Shown here: one piece after another, positions 34,906 to 44,396 of the stretch
Layout: the number at the start of each line of letters is the position of its first letter
Numbering within the stretch: the first letter of the stretch is position 1
NCBI GenBank assembly: GCA_964649825.1
Contig: CAZYQW010000052.1
Coordinates: 1 to 59,421, forward strand
Source of the DNA: CAZYQW01 sp964649825
GTDB taxonomy: Bacteria; Planctomycetota; B15-G4; JADJEK01
Reading direction: 5' to 3'
DNA: 59,421 bases
The notes under the pieces: generated by a model
The model's input: the letters and a program-made list of their open reading frames with translations, nothing else
Database searches by the model: none
What the model was told of the DNA's origin: nothing
Translations under genes and position numbers: made by a program

Positions 34906-36406
34906 ACCAGCACCGTGGAGCGGTGAGGACGAACGCGTCCGGGCGCGACACCGGCGACAGGCGGATCCGATCGATCGCCGCTCCGCGGCTCTTCGGCCGG
35001 ATCAGCACGAGGTTCGACCAGCGCCCGAAGCCGATCCACTTCCGCCCCGCGCTCCCCGCCGCCGTGTCCTCGCCCGCCGCGAACCACTCCGCGCGGAGCT
35101 CGCCGTGCGACTCGGTCCGCACCCGAAACGCGAGCAGCGTCGAGCCGTCTCCGCTCAGCGGCGGGTCGAGCTCGTACTCGAGGAACGCGTCCGCACGGTC
35201 GGCGCGCGCGGTCAGCTCATCGCCCTCCTCGGCCGCGACGCGCACGCCGTGGAGCCGGCGGCTCCGCACGGGGAGCGGCGCGACGCGGTACGGCGAGCCC
35301 GGCACCACGTCGAGGATCTGCTCGAGCGGCTCGTTGAAGTAACGCTCGTCGTGGAACGGGAACTCCTCGGGGAACTCCCAGATCAGAACGCGGGGGAACG
35401 CGCGGCGGCCGAGCACGAGCTCCTCGACGAGGTCGAGCAGGCGGTACGCGCCGCCGCGGCCGGCGAGCGCCCGGTTCTCGACCTCGCGCTCGAGCAGCGC
35501 GGAGAGCATCGCCGCCATGTCGAATCCGTCCGAGAAGCTCGAACCGATCACAGCGAGACCGCGCGGCTCGCGCGGCGCCGCGAACGCTTCGCCCGAGGCG
35601 AGCCGCGCGACGACGGCTCGATCCAGCACGGAGAACCGGGTCCAGAGTGGGCTTCCCTCCTCGAGCTCGAGCATCCGCACGAGCCCGCTCCGGAACGGCC
35701 GCGGCGGCTGCCGCTCGATCGTCAGCTCGACCCGCTCCCCCGGCCGCTCGGCCGGCGGGACGCGCTCGTCGACCGCCTCGGCGATGGCGCGAGCCGCGAT
35801 CAGCGCGCCGTCCGAGCTCCAATGCGGGTCGTTGCGCAGATACGTCTCGCCGCGCGACGGGTCGAGCGCCGCACGCAGGTCGAGGGTCCACAGCCCGGCG
35901 CCTTGCAGCCGGTCGATCAGTTCGCCGTAGACCGGAGTGAACTCGCGCCACCGGGACGGCAGCTTCTCGGGATGCATCGTCGGCTTGCGCGGAACGGGAA
36001 CGATCAGCACGTGCGTGCCGTTCTCCTCGAGCCAGCCGACCGCGGCGGCCATGCGCGCGATCGTCCGCGGGATGGCGGCCCATCCGATCCGGTTCGGGAA
36101 GCCGCGCACCGACGTGACGTGGAACAGCCAGTCGTCCTTCCCGAGCACGATGATCGGATGAGTGATCGAGAACGCGTCGAGCATGAACTCCTGATACCGG
36201 GGCCGGAGTTGCCTCGGCAGCCAGGCGTCGGCGACGAGCCCGTCCTCGACCTGCTTCGTGAGCCCGCCGGAACGTACGCTCTCCCACGTCACGTCGTCGG
36301 GCAGACGGAGCGGGCTCCGGCCACCCGCGACCAGCTCGAGGGCCGGGGCGCCGAAGACGACGACGAGGAGGAACAGCGCGGCGACGGCGCGGGCGAGCGT
36401 GGTCAT
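34898..36406 (-). CDS. AlgX/AlgJ-like SGNH acetyltransferase (paralogue 3)
   Basis: 502 aa. Same architecture as the downstream paralogue: N-terminal membrane anchor (residues 6-24), SGNH-like domain with Asp193/His195 in NDPHW and Ser290 in GSSFSD, the HPIIVLGKDDWLFH and VPVPRKPTMHPEKLP motifs, then a beta-rich C-terminal domain with a VLIWEFPEEFPF strand between. First gene of the acetylation operon; a TATAAT box lies about 30 bp upstream of ATG 36406. Two or three such proteins with one MBOAT suggest acetylation at several positions of a polymer, or sequential steps. Confidence 0.87.
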   Translation of the reverse strand: MTTLARAVAALFLLVVVFGAPALELVAGGRSPLRLPDDVTWESVRSGGLTKQVEDGLVADAWLPRQLRPRYQEFMLDAFSITHPIIVLGKDDWLFHVTSVRGFPNRIGWAAIPRTIARMAAAVGWLEENGTHVLIVPVPRKPTMHPEKLPSRWREFTPVYGELIDRLQGAGLWTLDLRAALDPSRGETYLRNDPHWSSDGALIAARAIAEAVDERVPPAERPGERVELTIERQPPRPFRSGLVRMLELEEGSPLWTRFSVLDRAVVARLASGEAFAAPREPRGLAVIGSSFSDGFDMAAMLSALLEREVENRALAGRGGAYRLLDLVEELVLGRRAFPRVLIWEFPEEFPFHDERYFNEPLEQILDVVPGSPYRVAPLPVRSRRLHGVRVAAEEGDELTARADRADAFLEYELDPPLSGDGSTLLAFRVRTESHGELRAEWFAAGEDTAAGSAGRKWIGFGRWSNLVLIRPKSRGAAIDRIRLSPVSRPDAFVLTAPRCWSR

Positions 36407-36434
36407 GATGTCCGGTCACGGAAAGAGCGCGGGC

Positions 36435-36440
36435 ATTATA
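36435..36440 (-). promoter_or_regulatory. Candidate -10 box for the acetylation operon
   Basis: A perfect TATAAT on the minus strand, 29 bp before the ATG at 36406, in the 190-bp gap after the di-haem gene. No good -35 element is seen 16-18 bp upstream, so an extended or alternative sigma promoter is possible. I see no gene in 36441-36596. Confidence 0.35.
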
Positions 36441-36596
36441 GGAGGGCGTGCGCGCGACTCGAGTCCGAGTGGGTCGATGGGCGATGACCATCTGCGCCGG
36501 GACCGCGAGCTCCAGCATCGGGTCGGCGGGCCGTAGCCGAGCCGGGCGCGTCGCGCGACCCGGCTCGGTCCGGCCTCGACGGGGGCGAACCTCGCG

Positions 36597-39500
36597 TCAG
36601 TTGATCTGCACCGTCGCGTAGTGCTTCCGGCGCGACGACGTCGGGTTCGACTGCGCGTTGGCGTTCACGTCGTAGAAGTGCTCGTAGTCGCGAGCCTGTC
36701 CGGGCGATCCGGCTCCACCCGTCCCAACGAACCAGTTCGTCGTCACGACCACTCCGTCCGCGAACGTATGCGTCTGCGCCGGCGGATCGGTGGGGCTGAT
36801 GGTGCCGATGAACAAGGGGCTGACCGCGAGCGTGTACGGCGCGGTCGTCCCCGGGGTGAACGTCAGGTTGAACGTCGCGGTCCCGGTGGCGTCGGTCAAC
36901 GGCGCCGCGAGCACCGGGTTCGGCGTGCCCATCGTGCTTCCCAGCACGTCGACGCCGGACGGGACGTCCGTGCTGTGGAAGAGAACGTAGACCCGGATGC
37001 CGCCGGGCATCGCGTTGCCGTCCTGGTCCTTCACCAGCATCGTCGCCTGGAGGTCGACGTCGCCCGACGTGAGCGGAACGGCCGTGAGGTCGAGGTCCTC
37101 GACGTGGAGGTGCATGACCATCGTCTGGATGTGTTCGCTCGTCGTCGACGTATCCGACCCGGTTCGGCTCGCCGCATCGGTCGCGACGATCGAGTACGGA
37201 AGCGTCGAGTTCGGCGGCAGCATGTCCATGACCACGTCGTGCCGGCACTTGAGCTGCGAGCTCGTGTAGTTCCGCGTGGTCGTGTCCGGCAGCGTCACGT
37301 CGATCGACAGCGTGGTCGGTTCGTTCGTGATCACGTGCATCGTCGAGGTCGTGATGAACGTGTTCCGCGCCTCGTGCACCTCGATGATCGGGTCGTCCAC
37401 GTCGTTCGGGATCGACGCGCACGAAGTGCCGCTCGCGTTCGGATCCAGGTGCTCGATCGCGTCGCTGTAGCCGTCGTTGTCGGTGTCGGGATCGACCCAA
37501 CTGTACCCGGCCAGGATCTCCTCCCAGTCGCGGAGGCCGTCCTCGTCCCGGTCGATTGCGAGACGCTCGCCGGTTCCCGGCGGCACGCAGGTGAAGACCA
37601 GCATCTCGATCGACGTGTCGATCAGCGACAGAAGCTCGCCGCGCGTCACGGCGAACCCCGGGCCTATGTCCGAGTCGTAGCGCATGCTGGGCGTCCCGCC
37701 CAAGACGACCTCCCTCCACACGGCGCCGTGCGGGAAGGTCGGGAGCCCGGAGACGACCACCGTTCCGCGGACGATCAGGTCGATCTCGCCGGCCTGCGCG
37801 CGGGCCTCCCAGTCCGCGAGCCGCACGCTCGTCATCATCGCGGTCGCGTTCGTCGCGTTCACGTGCATCTGGCGCCCTACCAGGGGCGACATTCCCGTGT
37901 CCCACGCCCGCACGAAGTCCCCGACCGCGTCGCGCTCGGCCGGATCGAACTCCACGAAGTCGTCGACGCCGTCGAGCTTGATCGTGTCCAGGAAGCCACG
38001 AATCCCGTCTTGCCCGCCCTCGTGATCGGTCCCGAAGCCGGTCAGCTCGCGATCATCCTTCTCGTAGAGCTGGCGCAACTGCGGCGTGTTGAAGAGCTGC
38101 GCGTGGCCGTCCCAGTTGATCGTCGTCTGCGAGCCGGTGAAGTCCGTCCCGCCCGCGAAGTCTGCGTGGTGGCAGTCGACGCAGAGGAGCGGGGCGACGA
38201 TCACCGGAAGGTAGCTCTCGCCCGCGAACAGGCCCGGCATGCCGAACTTGCCGATGCCGGTCAGTGCCTGAGGTTCCATCGTGCCGCCGTCGTGGTACGT
38301 ACGGCTCTCCTCCTGGAACGGGTTCGGCGAGTACCGGATCGACTTGACGAACTCCGTGTACTCCTGCATCTCCACGCCGGTGATCCCGCTGCCGCCGAGG
38401 AGCGCGGCGAAGGCGCCCCTGAAGTTCTGGAAGGTGCGTCGGTCGCCGCGCCAGTGGAACGGCTCGTCGTCCTCGAGGCCGCGCAACGACTGGGTGGTCA
38501 TCGGGCCTTTCATCGGATGGGTCGCGAACACGTTCTCGAACGGATTGGCGACGACGGCGCCCTGCGCGCCCAAGATGCCGGTCATGATGTCCGGGAACCC
38601 GTAAGAGATGCCCCCCTCGGGATCGCCGAGGTCCCACGCGAGCCCGTCCTCGTCCCCGAAGACGTGGCACGCCGCGCACGCCATCGTACCGTTCCCGTGG
38701 CCGGAAGCAGTCGATGCGTCGTAGAGATGCCGCCGGCCGTCGCGGACGATCGTCGGCTCGGGATCGTAGGCGAGCGGTCGGACGGTCGACGCGTAGCCGT
38801 TGTCGATCTCGAACGCCTCGACCTGGTGCGATCCGCGGCTGTACACGTAGAGCATGTCCCCCGGCTCGTCCACGACGAGGCCCATCGGCATGAGGTCGGT
38901 CAAAACGACGTCCACGAGCGCGTGGCTCGCGGCGTCGAGGACGAGGACGCTGTGCGTCCCGAGGCAGGCGACGAACGCGTACTCCACGGGTTGGCCGCCG
39001 ACCGTTCCCGAGTAGAACGCGACATCGATCGGCTGCGCCTGGTTCACGTCCGCGTACACGCCGGCGGCGTTGACGTACGCGGTCATGGGCGCGACGATTC
39101 CCGTCAAGTCGATCGCGCCGACGATCGACCCGTTGGTCGCGTCGACGAGGGAGACTCGATTGGCGACCGCCGCGCCGGCCAGCACCGGCTCGAATCGAGT
39201 CATGTTGTCCGCGTCGGTGAGCGGGATCCAGAGCTCGTTGGTGCCGGGCCGGGCGCGGACGTTGAAGAGCGTCGTGCCGACGTCGTTGGTGACGCGGACC
39301 TCCTGGTCCGTCGTCGTGTCGAACGCGATGACGTCGCGATTCAGCACGGTGTACTGCTCGGGACGCAGGAGATACGAAGGAAGCGACGCGGTGGACGGCA
39401 CCCAGGGGGCGACCTCCCCGTTGCGGAAGACGTCCTCGACGACGCGTCCCGTGAGCGGGATCGACCAGCCTCCCGTCCCCGGACCCGGGAAGAGGTCGAT

Positions 39501-40232
39501 CAATCCCGGCGACGTCAACACGGGATTGAAGTCGAACGCCGCCTCTCCGTTCAGCAGGTCGAGCTGTTCGTAGCCGAGGGCCTTCATCTCGGCCAGGGTG
39601 AGGATCGTCGAGTCGTTCCCGGAGTTCTGCGAAACGATGAACAGAGTGTCTCCGACCAGCTCGATCGCGCGCGGCTTGTGCGCATCGATCTCGAAGTTCG
39701 TCGTGGTCATCGCCGACAGGTCGACCTTGACCAGCAGGTGGCTCTGCGTGTTGGTCGGGGGCGACGGCTGGACGGTCCGCGCGCAAGCGACGTACAGGTT
39801 GCCCTGTACGATCGCGAGGTCGTACGGCTCGTCGCCCACTGCGATGACGTCCGTCACGTCGAGCGCGCCGAGGTCGAGGACCGCGACCGAGTCGGATACG
39901 TAGTTCGCAACGTACATGACGTTCGAGTCGTTCGGATCGAGCACCATCGCGACCGGCTCGAGACCGGTGAAGATCGACCCGGCGTAGTTGATTCCGGGAA
40001 GCGAGTACCGCTCCAACCGGTGGTCCGGCGTGTTGAGGACGTAGAGAAAGTCACGGGCCGGAGCGAGCAGGAGCGGCTGCGTCGGTCCCGACTCGAAGTT
40101 CGGGTACGGCGCCCGAGCGGCGGAGACGACGCCGGGCTGGGAACACGGCTGGCCGAGAACGGACGGCGAGACGGTGCAGACGGCGATTGCGGCGAGGAAG
40201 GCGGCGAGCCCCTCGGACTTGCGACGGGTCAT
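36597..40232 (-). CDS. Large exported di-haem c protein with YncE-like propeller
   Basis: About 1211 aa. Signal peptide (LAAFLAAIAVCTVSPSVLG). Residues about 50-480 are YncE-like propeller strands (VMYVANYVSDSVAVLDL). A cytochrome c peroxidase-like region follows with two haem c sites, CAACH (about 518-522) and CVDCH (about 684-688), plus MTTQSLRGL. Then Ca-binding thrombospondin/dockerin-like loops (DRDEDGLRDWEE, DTDNDGYSD) and C-terminal Ig-like domains. ATG 40232 follows GAGGAG; a 38-residue longer reading lacks a signal peptide. Likely a periplasmic or surface electron-transfer protein. Confidence 0.82.
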   Translation of the reverse strand: MTRRKSEGLAAFLAAIAVCTVSPSVLGQPCSQPGVVSAARAPYPNFESGPTQPLLLAPARDFLYVLNTPDHRLERYSLPGINYAGSIFTGLEPVAMVLDPNDSNVMYVANYVSDSVAVLDLGALDVTDVIAVGDEPYDLAIVQGNLYVACARTVQPSPPTNTQSHLLVKVDLSAMTTTNFEIDAHKPRAIELVGDTLFIVSQNSGNDSTILTLAEMKALGYEQLDLLNGEAAFDFNPVLTSPGLIDLFPGPGTGGWSIPLTGRVVEDVFRNGEVAPWVPSTASLPSYLLRPEQYTVLNRDVIAFDTTTDQEVRVTNDVGTTLFNVRARPGTNELWIPLTDADNMTRFEPVLAGAAVANRVSLVDATNGSIVGAIDLTGIVAPMTAYVNAAGVYADVNQAQPIDVAFYSGTVGGQPVEYAFVACLGTHSVLVLDAASHALVDVVLTDLMPMGLVVDEPGDMLYVYSRGSHQVEAFEIDNGYASTVRPLAYDPEPTIVRDGRRHLYDASTASGHGNGTMACAACHVFGDEDGLAWDLGDPEGGISYGFPDIMTGILGAQGAVVANPFENVFATHPMKGPMTTQSLRGLEDDEPFHWRGDRRTFQNFRGAFAALLGGSGITGVEMQEYTEFVKSIRYSPNPFQEESRTYHDGGTMEPQALTGIGKFGMPGLFAGESYLPVIVAPLLCVDCHHADFAGGTDFTGSQTTINWDGHAQLFNTPQLRQLYEKDDRELTGFGTDHEGGQDGIRGFLDTIKLDGVDDFVEFDPAERDAVGDFVRAWDTGMSPLVGRQMHVNATNATAMMTSVRLADWEARAQAGEIDLIVRGTVVVSGLPTFPHGAVWREVVLGGTPSMRYDSDIGPGFAVTRGELLSLIDTSIEMLVFTCVPPGTGERLAIDRDEDGLRDWEEILAGYSWVDPDTDNDGYSDAIEHLDPNASGTSCASIPNDVDDPIIEVHEARNTFITTSTMHVITNEPTTLSIDVTLPDTTTRNYTSSQLKCRHDVVMDMLPPNSTLPYSIVATDAASRTGSDTSTTSEHIQTMVMHLHVEDLDLTAVPLTSGDVDLQATMLVKDQDGNAMPGGIRVYVLFHSTDVPSGVDVLGSTMGTPNPVLAAPLTDATGTATFNLTFTPGTTAPYTLAVSPLFIGTISPTDPPAQTHTFADGVVVTTNWFVGTGGAGSPGQARDYEHFYDVNANAQSNPTSSRRKHYATVQIN

Positions 40233-40408
40233 GATGCTGGATCTCCTCTTGCAAGAGAGCACGCCGCAGCGAGGCTCCGCGGCACGCTCTCTTCGTGTCG
40301 CGAGCCCGGCGCGGCGGTTCACGAATCTGCAAGTGGACGCGGACACGGCGGGTGGACCGCGCTCTGCTCGCGGCTCCGCGACGCCGCCCGGCCCTGGACT
40401 CGGGTGAT

Positions 40409-41566
40409 TCAGGGCACCAGGAGCGTGTAGCTCCCGGCCGCGCTCGCCTCATGGTCGTTCAGCAGGTAGGCGTTCCCCGTGGTCAGCTTCACGAAGTCGC
40501 CGATCCGCACGTTCGACGTCGGCTCCTCGATTGCGAGGAAGTTCGCGAGGGTCGCCTGCGCCGAGAGGAACGCCTTCGAGTTGCGACCGCCGAGGAACCG
40601 CGCCGTCGCGCCTCCGACCTCGACCGCGCCGGCCCCCGGCTCGAGGATGCAGTCCTGCAGCTCGAGGTCGGCGATCCAGTTGTAGACGGCCGGGCTCGCG
40701 CCGTGGTTGACGATCCGCGCTCCGCGCACTCGCAGGCTCGTGCCGCTCGCGAGGACCGTCGCGTCGGTCGTCGACTCGATGAGGTCGGCGACGACGATCG
40801 CGTCGCCCCACGCGTGCTGGATCCCGTTCTCCTCCCCCACGATGTGGTTGACGTAGTAGCGGCTCGTCGGACCGGGCGTGGTCGCGATCCACATCCCTTG
40901 CGCGCCGCCTTCGAGGTAATCGAGGTGGATCTCCGCCACGCCGCCGTCGTTCTCGTGGCCGATGTTGTTGCAGACGGCGCGGCGACCGTTCGCGTACATG
41001 TAGCCGCCGACGCAGTCGAGCGCGCCGTCGCTCGTCTCGATCGAGTCGAACGACGCGATCAGCGCGGTCGACGCGTCGCCGGCCACCGCGAGCCCGCGCG
41101 CGATCCCGGTCGCGCGGTAGAACGTCGCGGTCACCTTGCTGCCCGGTTGCCAGATCTTGAAGACGTCGCCGCTCGAGCCGCTGCCGAGTCGATGGAACTC
41201 GCCCGACCCGCTGATCACCGCGCGCACGACCGAGTTCGCGCCGGTCGCGCTGTCGTCGAAGATCCCGCCGTTCGCGCGGCCGGTGTACTCGACGATCGCC
41301 CCCACCGTGAAGTGCCAGTCGACGCCGTCCTTCAGCAGGTTCTTCTCGTCGTACGTGCCGGGATGCACGATGATCGTGTCGCCCGCGGCCGCCGCCGCCT
41401 TGGCGGCGGTGAGCGTCTTCCACGGACGCTGGATCCGGTCGAGCTGTGCCGTCGCGTTGTTTCCGACGTGGACGTCGACCCAGAGCGTGTGCGCCTGGAC
41501 CGACGCGCCCAACGTCACGGCAAGAATGATCGTCATCGTTCCGCGGCCGACCGAGTTCCTGTTCAT
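40409..41566 (-). CDS. Secreted right-handed beta-helix protein
   Basis: 385 aa. Signal peptide to about residue 25 (ILAVTLGASVQA), then WVDVHVGNNATAQ and WKTLTAAKAAAAAGDTIIVHPGTYDE, the standard opening of DUF1565-type right-handed parallel beta-helices. Repeating short strands continue to the end (SLRVRGARIVNHG, IADLELQDCILE). ATG 41566 is chosen for the AAGGAG site 9 bp upstream. Such folds bind or cleave polysaccharides, but no catalytic lyase residues can be named. It has its own 40233-40408 gap with no gene. Confidence 0.78.
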   Translation of the reverse strand: MNRNSVGRGTMTIILAVTLGASVQAHTLWVDVHVGNNATAQLDRIQRPWKTLTAAKAAAAAGDTIIVHPGTYDEKNLLKDGVDWHFTVGAIVEYTGRANGGIFDDSATGANSVVRAVISGSGEFHRLGSGSSGDVFKIWQPGSKVTATFYRATGIARGLAVAGDASTALIASFDSIETSDGALDCVGGYMYANGRRAVCNNIGHENDGGVAEIHLDYLEGGAQGMWIATTPGPTSRYYVNHIVGEENGIQHAWGDAIVVADLIESTTDATVLASGTSLRVRGARIVNHGASPAVYNWIADLELQDCILEPGAGAVEVGGATARFLGGRNSKAFLSAQATLANFLAIEEPTSNVRIGDFVKLTTGNAYLLNDHEASAAGSYTLLVP

Positions 41567-41718
41567 CGAAAGCTCCTTTGGTTCTCGAGTGCGATGTCGT
41601 TTGGACGAACCGAAGCACGCGAGGAGCTCGTCCCCGCGCCGGTTGCACATTCCACCGGCGACGCTTCCAACTCCGGTCAGGGATTCGCAAACGGCGGGCA
41701 AACCGCGCGGACGCCGGG

Positions 41719-42560
41719 CGGCCACGCAGCGATCCCGATCGTGACGATGAACGACGTGCGGAGCGAGATCGTCGAGACCGTCGGGCTGGCGATCGACGCG
41801 TCGCCGAGCTACCGCGCCGGCGCCGCGCGGAGCGCGTTCGTGCGGATCCTCGACGACGATGTGGGCCTCCTGCCGCTCGTCTGCGTCGCGGTCGAGGACG
41901 ACCGGCTCGAGGAGACCGACGCTCTCTCGCGGGCGTTCCTCGTCACGCGGACGGGCGACCTCACGGGGACGCTCACCGTCTTCTTCTCGCTCTCCGGCGA
42001 GGCGACACCCGGCGCCGAACTCGCGCCGGCCGGCACGAACTCGACATTCGCGGCCGGCGAGTCGTCGCGGCGCGTGCAGATCGACCCGATCGACGACGTC
42101 GCGATCGAAGGTGACGAGAGTGTCGTGCTGACCGTGCTCCCCGGCGCCGGCTACCGCGTCGGCCCGGATCGTTCCGTCAGCCTTCGGATCGTCGATTCGG
42201 ACTCGACCACCCCCGACGGCGCACCGGTGCGCCTCGAGATGGGAGCCATCGTTCGCGACGAGCGTTTTCCGCTCTCGCTCGTGGGCCCCGCTCCCCACCG
42301 GCCGTTTGTACCTCGCGACCGCGACCGGCTTCGTGATCGCGACCGATCAGCCGTTGCTGCTCGATCCGACGGCGATGGCGCCGCTCGTGCTCGGCATGCT
42401 CGACGCCGGCGGGACGGCTTCGTTCGCGTTCCCGGTGCCGGCGAGCCTGACCGACGCCGTCGTGACGCCGCTCTTCTTCCAGGCCGCGGCGCTCGACTCG
42501 GCCTCGGTCGTCCGCCTTTCGAACCGCGTCGACCGGTTGATCCGCGCCCCACGTCCGTGA
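41719..42560 (+). pseudogene. 5'-truncated, frameshifted Calx-beta protein gene
   Basis: Two Calx-beta-type segments in one frame: IVTMNDVRSEIVETVGLAID ending FVRILDDD, then VAVEDDRLEETD through DVAIEGDESVVLTVLPGAGY ending LRIVDSDS. The frame then loses meaning near 42290 (a CCCC run), and a coherent C-terminus continues in another frame to the stop at 42560 (GRLYLATATGFVIATDQPLL and so on). There is no signal peptide or plausible start; upstream DNA is the divergent beta-helix promoter. The gene therefore lost its 5' part and suffered a frameshift. Confidence 0.6.
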
Positions 42561-42668
42561 GGGTGGTTTCGCCGAAGGGACCGGCGGCGACGCTCGACCA
42601 CGAGCTCGTCGAAGTGGATCCAGCGATCCCGTGGTCGAGCGGCGGAACCGACGCGGTCGGACCGTGCG

Positions 42669-44396
42669 TCAGACGACGATCGACTCGCCGTCGAAGGTGG
42701 TGAGCTCGAACCCGTCGAAGCTCTCGTTGAACGTCTTGCGCTGGTCCTCGAGGATCTCGATCGCGACCCTCTCGCCCAGCCGGAGCGATTCGAGGGCGTC
42801 GGTCCGCCAGTGAACACCCGCCAGGTTGCGACCGGTCGCGACGTTCATCGCCAGCTTGTTCAGCTCGCCGCCGACGGTAAGCGGCGGGCCGACGTAGTCG
42901 ACGAGGCCCGTCCCGTCGGGAGTGACGACCTTCGGGTTCGCGATGACGAAGCTCTCGTCGAACAGCGCCTTCAGGATCGTCACGCACGCGCCGGCGACGG
43001 TGGCGTGTCCCGCGCCGTACGACGGATGCATCGGCGAGCCTTCGGGGAACGCCTGGGGATGCAGGCCGGTGCCGTTCGCGAGGATCAGGTCGGCCAGGAC
43101 CTGCGACCCGAGCACGTCGGCGTGAAGCGGATGGAGCGCGCCGTCCACCGCCACCTGATGGACGAGACCGCCGTACGCCTCGGGGCGGAGCCTCCGGTGG
43201 ACGAACCACTTCTGGAACCACACCGCCTTCAACGCCCGCGTCGCGACCTCGGTCAGGATCGTCATCACGTACGGGCCGCCGAACGTGCCGAAGCCCTCCT
43301 GCGTCACCGATCGCGCGTACGGGTTCCCGGCGTCGAGCGGCACGCCGAGCCCGCCGCCCGTCACCAGGTCCGTGGCGTCCGGCGGCGTGAGCATCATGAG
43401 CGCGGCGTGGAAGTACGCCTGGTAGAGGACGTCGATGTGGACCCACTGCGAAAGGTCGCGGCCGTTCCGAATGTACCGGTGGGTCGAGTCGAACACGGCC
43501 GCCGCGGTCGGCCGGCAGCCGTTCTGGACCGCGAGCCAATCGACGACGGCGGTCATGTGATCGGTGCCCGCCATGAGCGTACGCATCTTCTGCTCGATGC
43601 GGACCGCCCCGAACGGAACCGGCAGGAGCAGGAACTGCGAAACGTAGGGGCCCGTCAACGCGCCGGGCAGATCATCGCGGAACAACAGGTCGGGCGTCAC
43701 GGTGCCGGTCGACTTCGGCCCGCGGAAGTCGCTGAGGCCGGTCAGCTCCGTGGCCGCGGCCTGGGCGAGCCCGCTCGATGGGTAGTCGTCGAAGTTGACG
43801 TCGCGGAGGCGCGCCGCCCAGTAGAGCTCGACCATTTCCCCCGCGGCCTCGGCGCTCGCGAGCGCCGGCGCCTTCGCGATGCCGAACTGGCACACGTCGA
43901 GGCCCTCGAGGTCGAACGCGAGGCCCGACTGCGGGTTCACGAGCTTCATCTGCATCGACGGATTCGGGCAGCCCATCGGGATCGCCTCGAAGTGCTCCGG
44001 CTTGCCCGACTTCAGCGCCTTCAGGAGCTTCGCGTACGCCGCGGGATCGACGACGCCGTTGGCGTCGTGCGGGAGTCCCTTGCTGAAGTTGCCGATCCGA
44101 CTGGAATACAGGTCCTCGTCGCCGTTGTTCTCGACGGCGCCCACCCCCACCTTCTTGTTGAGTTTGGCGATCTTGCAGCGCAGGTTGGCCGCTTCGGCTC
44201 GGCGCTGCTTGGCGTCGCCTTTGTCGATCAGATCGTCCGCCTCGGCCTCCGCGCCGGGGAGGCCGATCAGCGCAGGAGCGACGGAGAGGCCGGTGACCGC
44301 CGTCGTTGCGGCGGCCGCGCGACCGAGCTTGCCGAGGAAGGCCCGGCGGGTTTGCGGAGAGGACTCCACGTCATCCGAAGGAGCGAAGCTGCTCAT
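42669..44396 (-). CDS. Vanadium-dependent haloperoxidase (PAP2 superfamily), Tat-exported
   Basis: 575 aa. Predicted to oxidise halides with H2O2 using vanadate. The N-terminus has a twin-arginine signal (TRRAFLGKLG followed by an Ala-rich core). Vanadate-site motifs are in order: KWFVHRRLRPEAYG, HPSYGAGHATVAGA and ATGRNLAGVHWRTDA, which supply the Lys, Arg, Ser/Tyr-Gly-His, Arg and axial His expected in bacterial members. Starts at ATG 44396. Monocistronic, facing a 572-bp intergenic region. Acid phosphatase activity is the main alternative, as the folds are shared. Confidence 0.89.
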   Translation of the reverse strand: MSSFAPSDDVESSPQTRRAFLGKLGRAAAATTAVTGLSVAPALIGLPGAEAEADDLIDKGDAKQRRAEAANLRCKIAKLNKKVGVGAVENNGDEDLYSSRIGNFSKGLPHDANGVVDPAAYAKLLKALKSGKPEHFEAIPMGCPNPSMQMKLVNPQSGLAFDLEGLDVCQFGIAKAPALASAEAAGEMVELYWAARLRDVNFDDYPSSGLAQAAATELTGLSDFRGPKSTGTVTPDLLFRDDLPGALTGPYVSQFLLLPVPFGAVRIEQKMRTLMAGTDHMTAVVDWLAVQNGCRPTAAAVFDSTHRYIRNGRDLSQWVHIDVLYQAYFHAALMMLTPPDATDLVTGGGLGVPLDAGNPYARSVTQEGFGTFGGPYVMTILTEVATRALKAVWFQKWFVHRRLRPEAYGGLVHQVAVDGALHPLHADVLGSQVLADLILANGTGLHPQAFPEGSPMHPSYGAGHATVAGACVTILKALFDESFVIANPKVVTPDGTGLVDYVGPPLTVGGELNKLAMNVATGRNLAGVHWRTDALESLRLGERVAIEILEDQRKTFNESFDGFELTTFDGESIVV

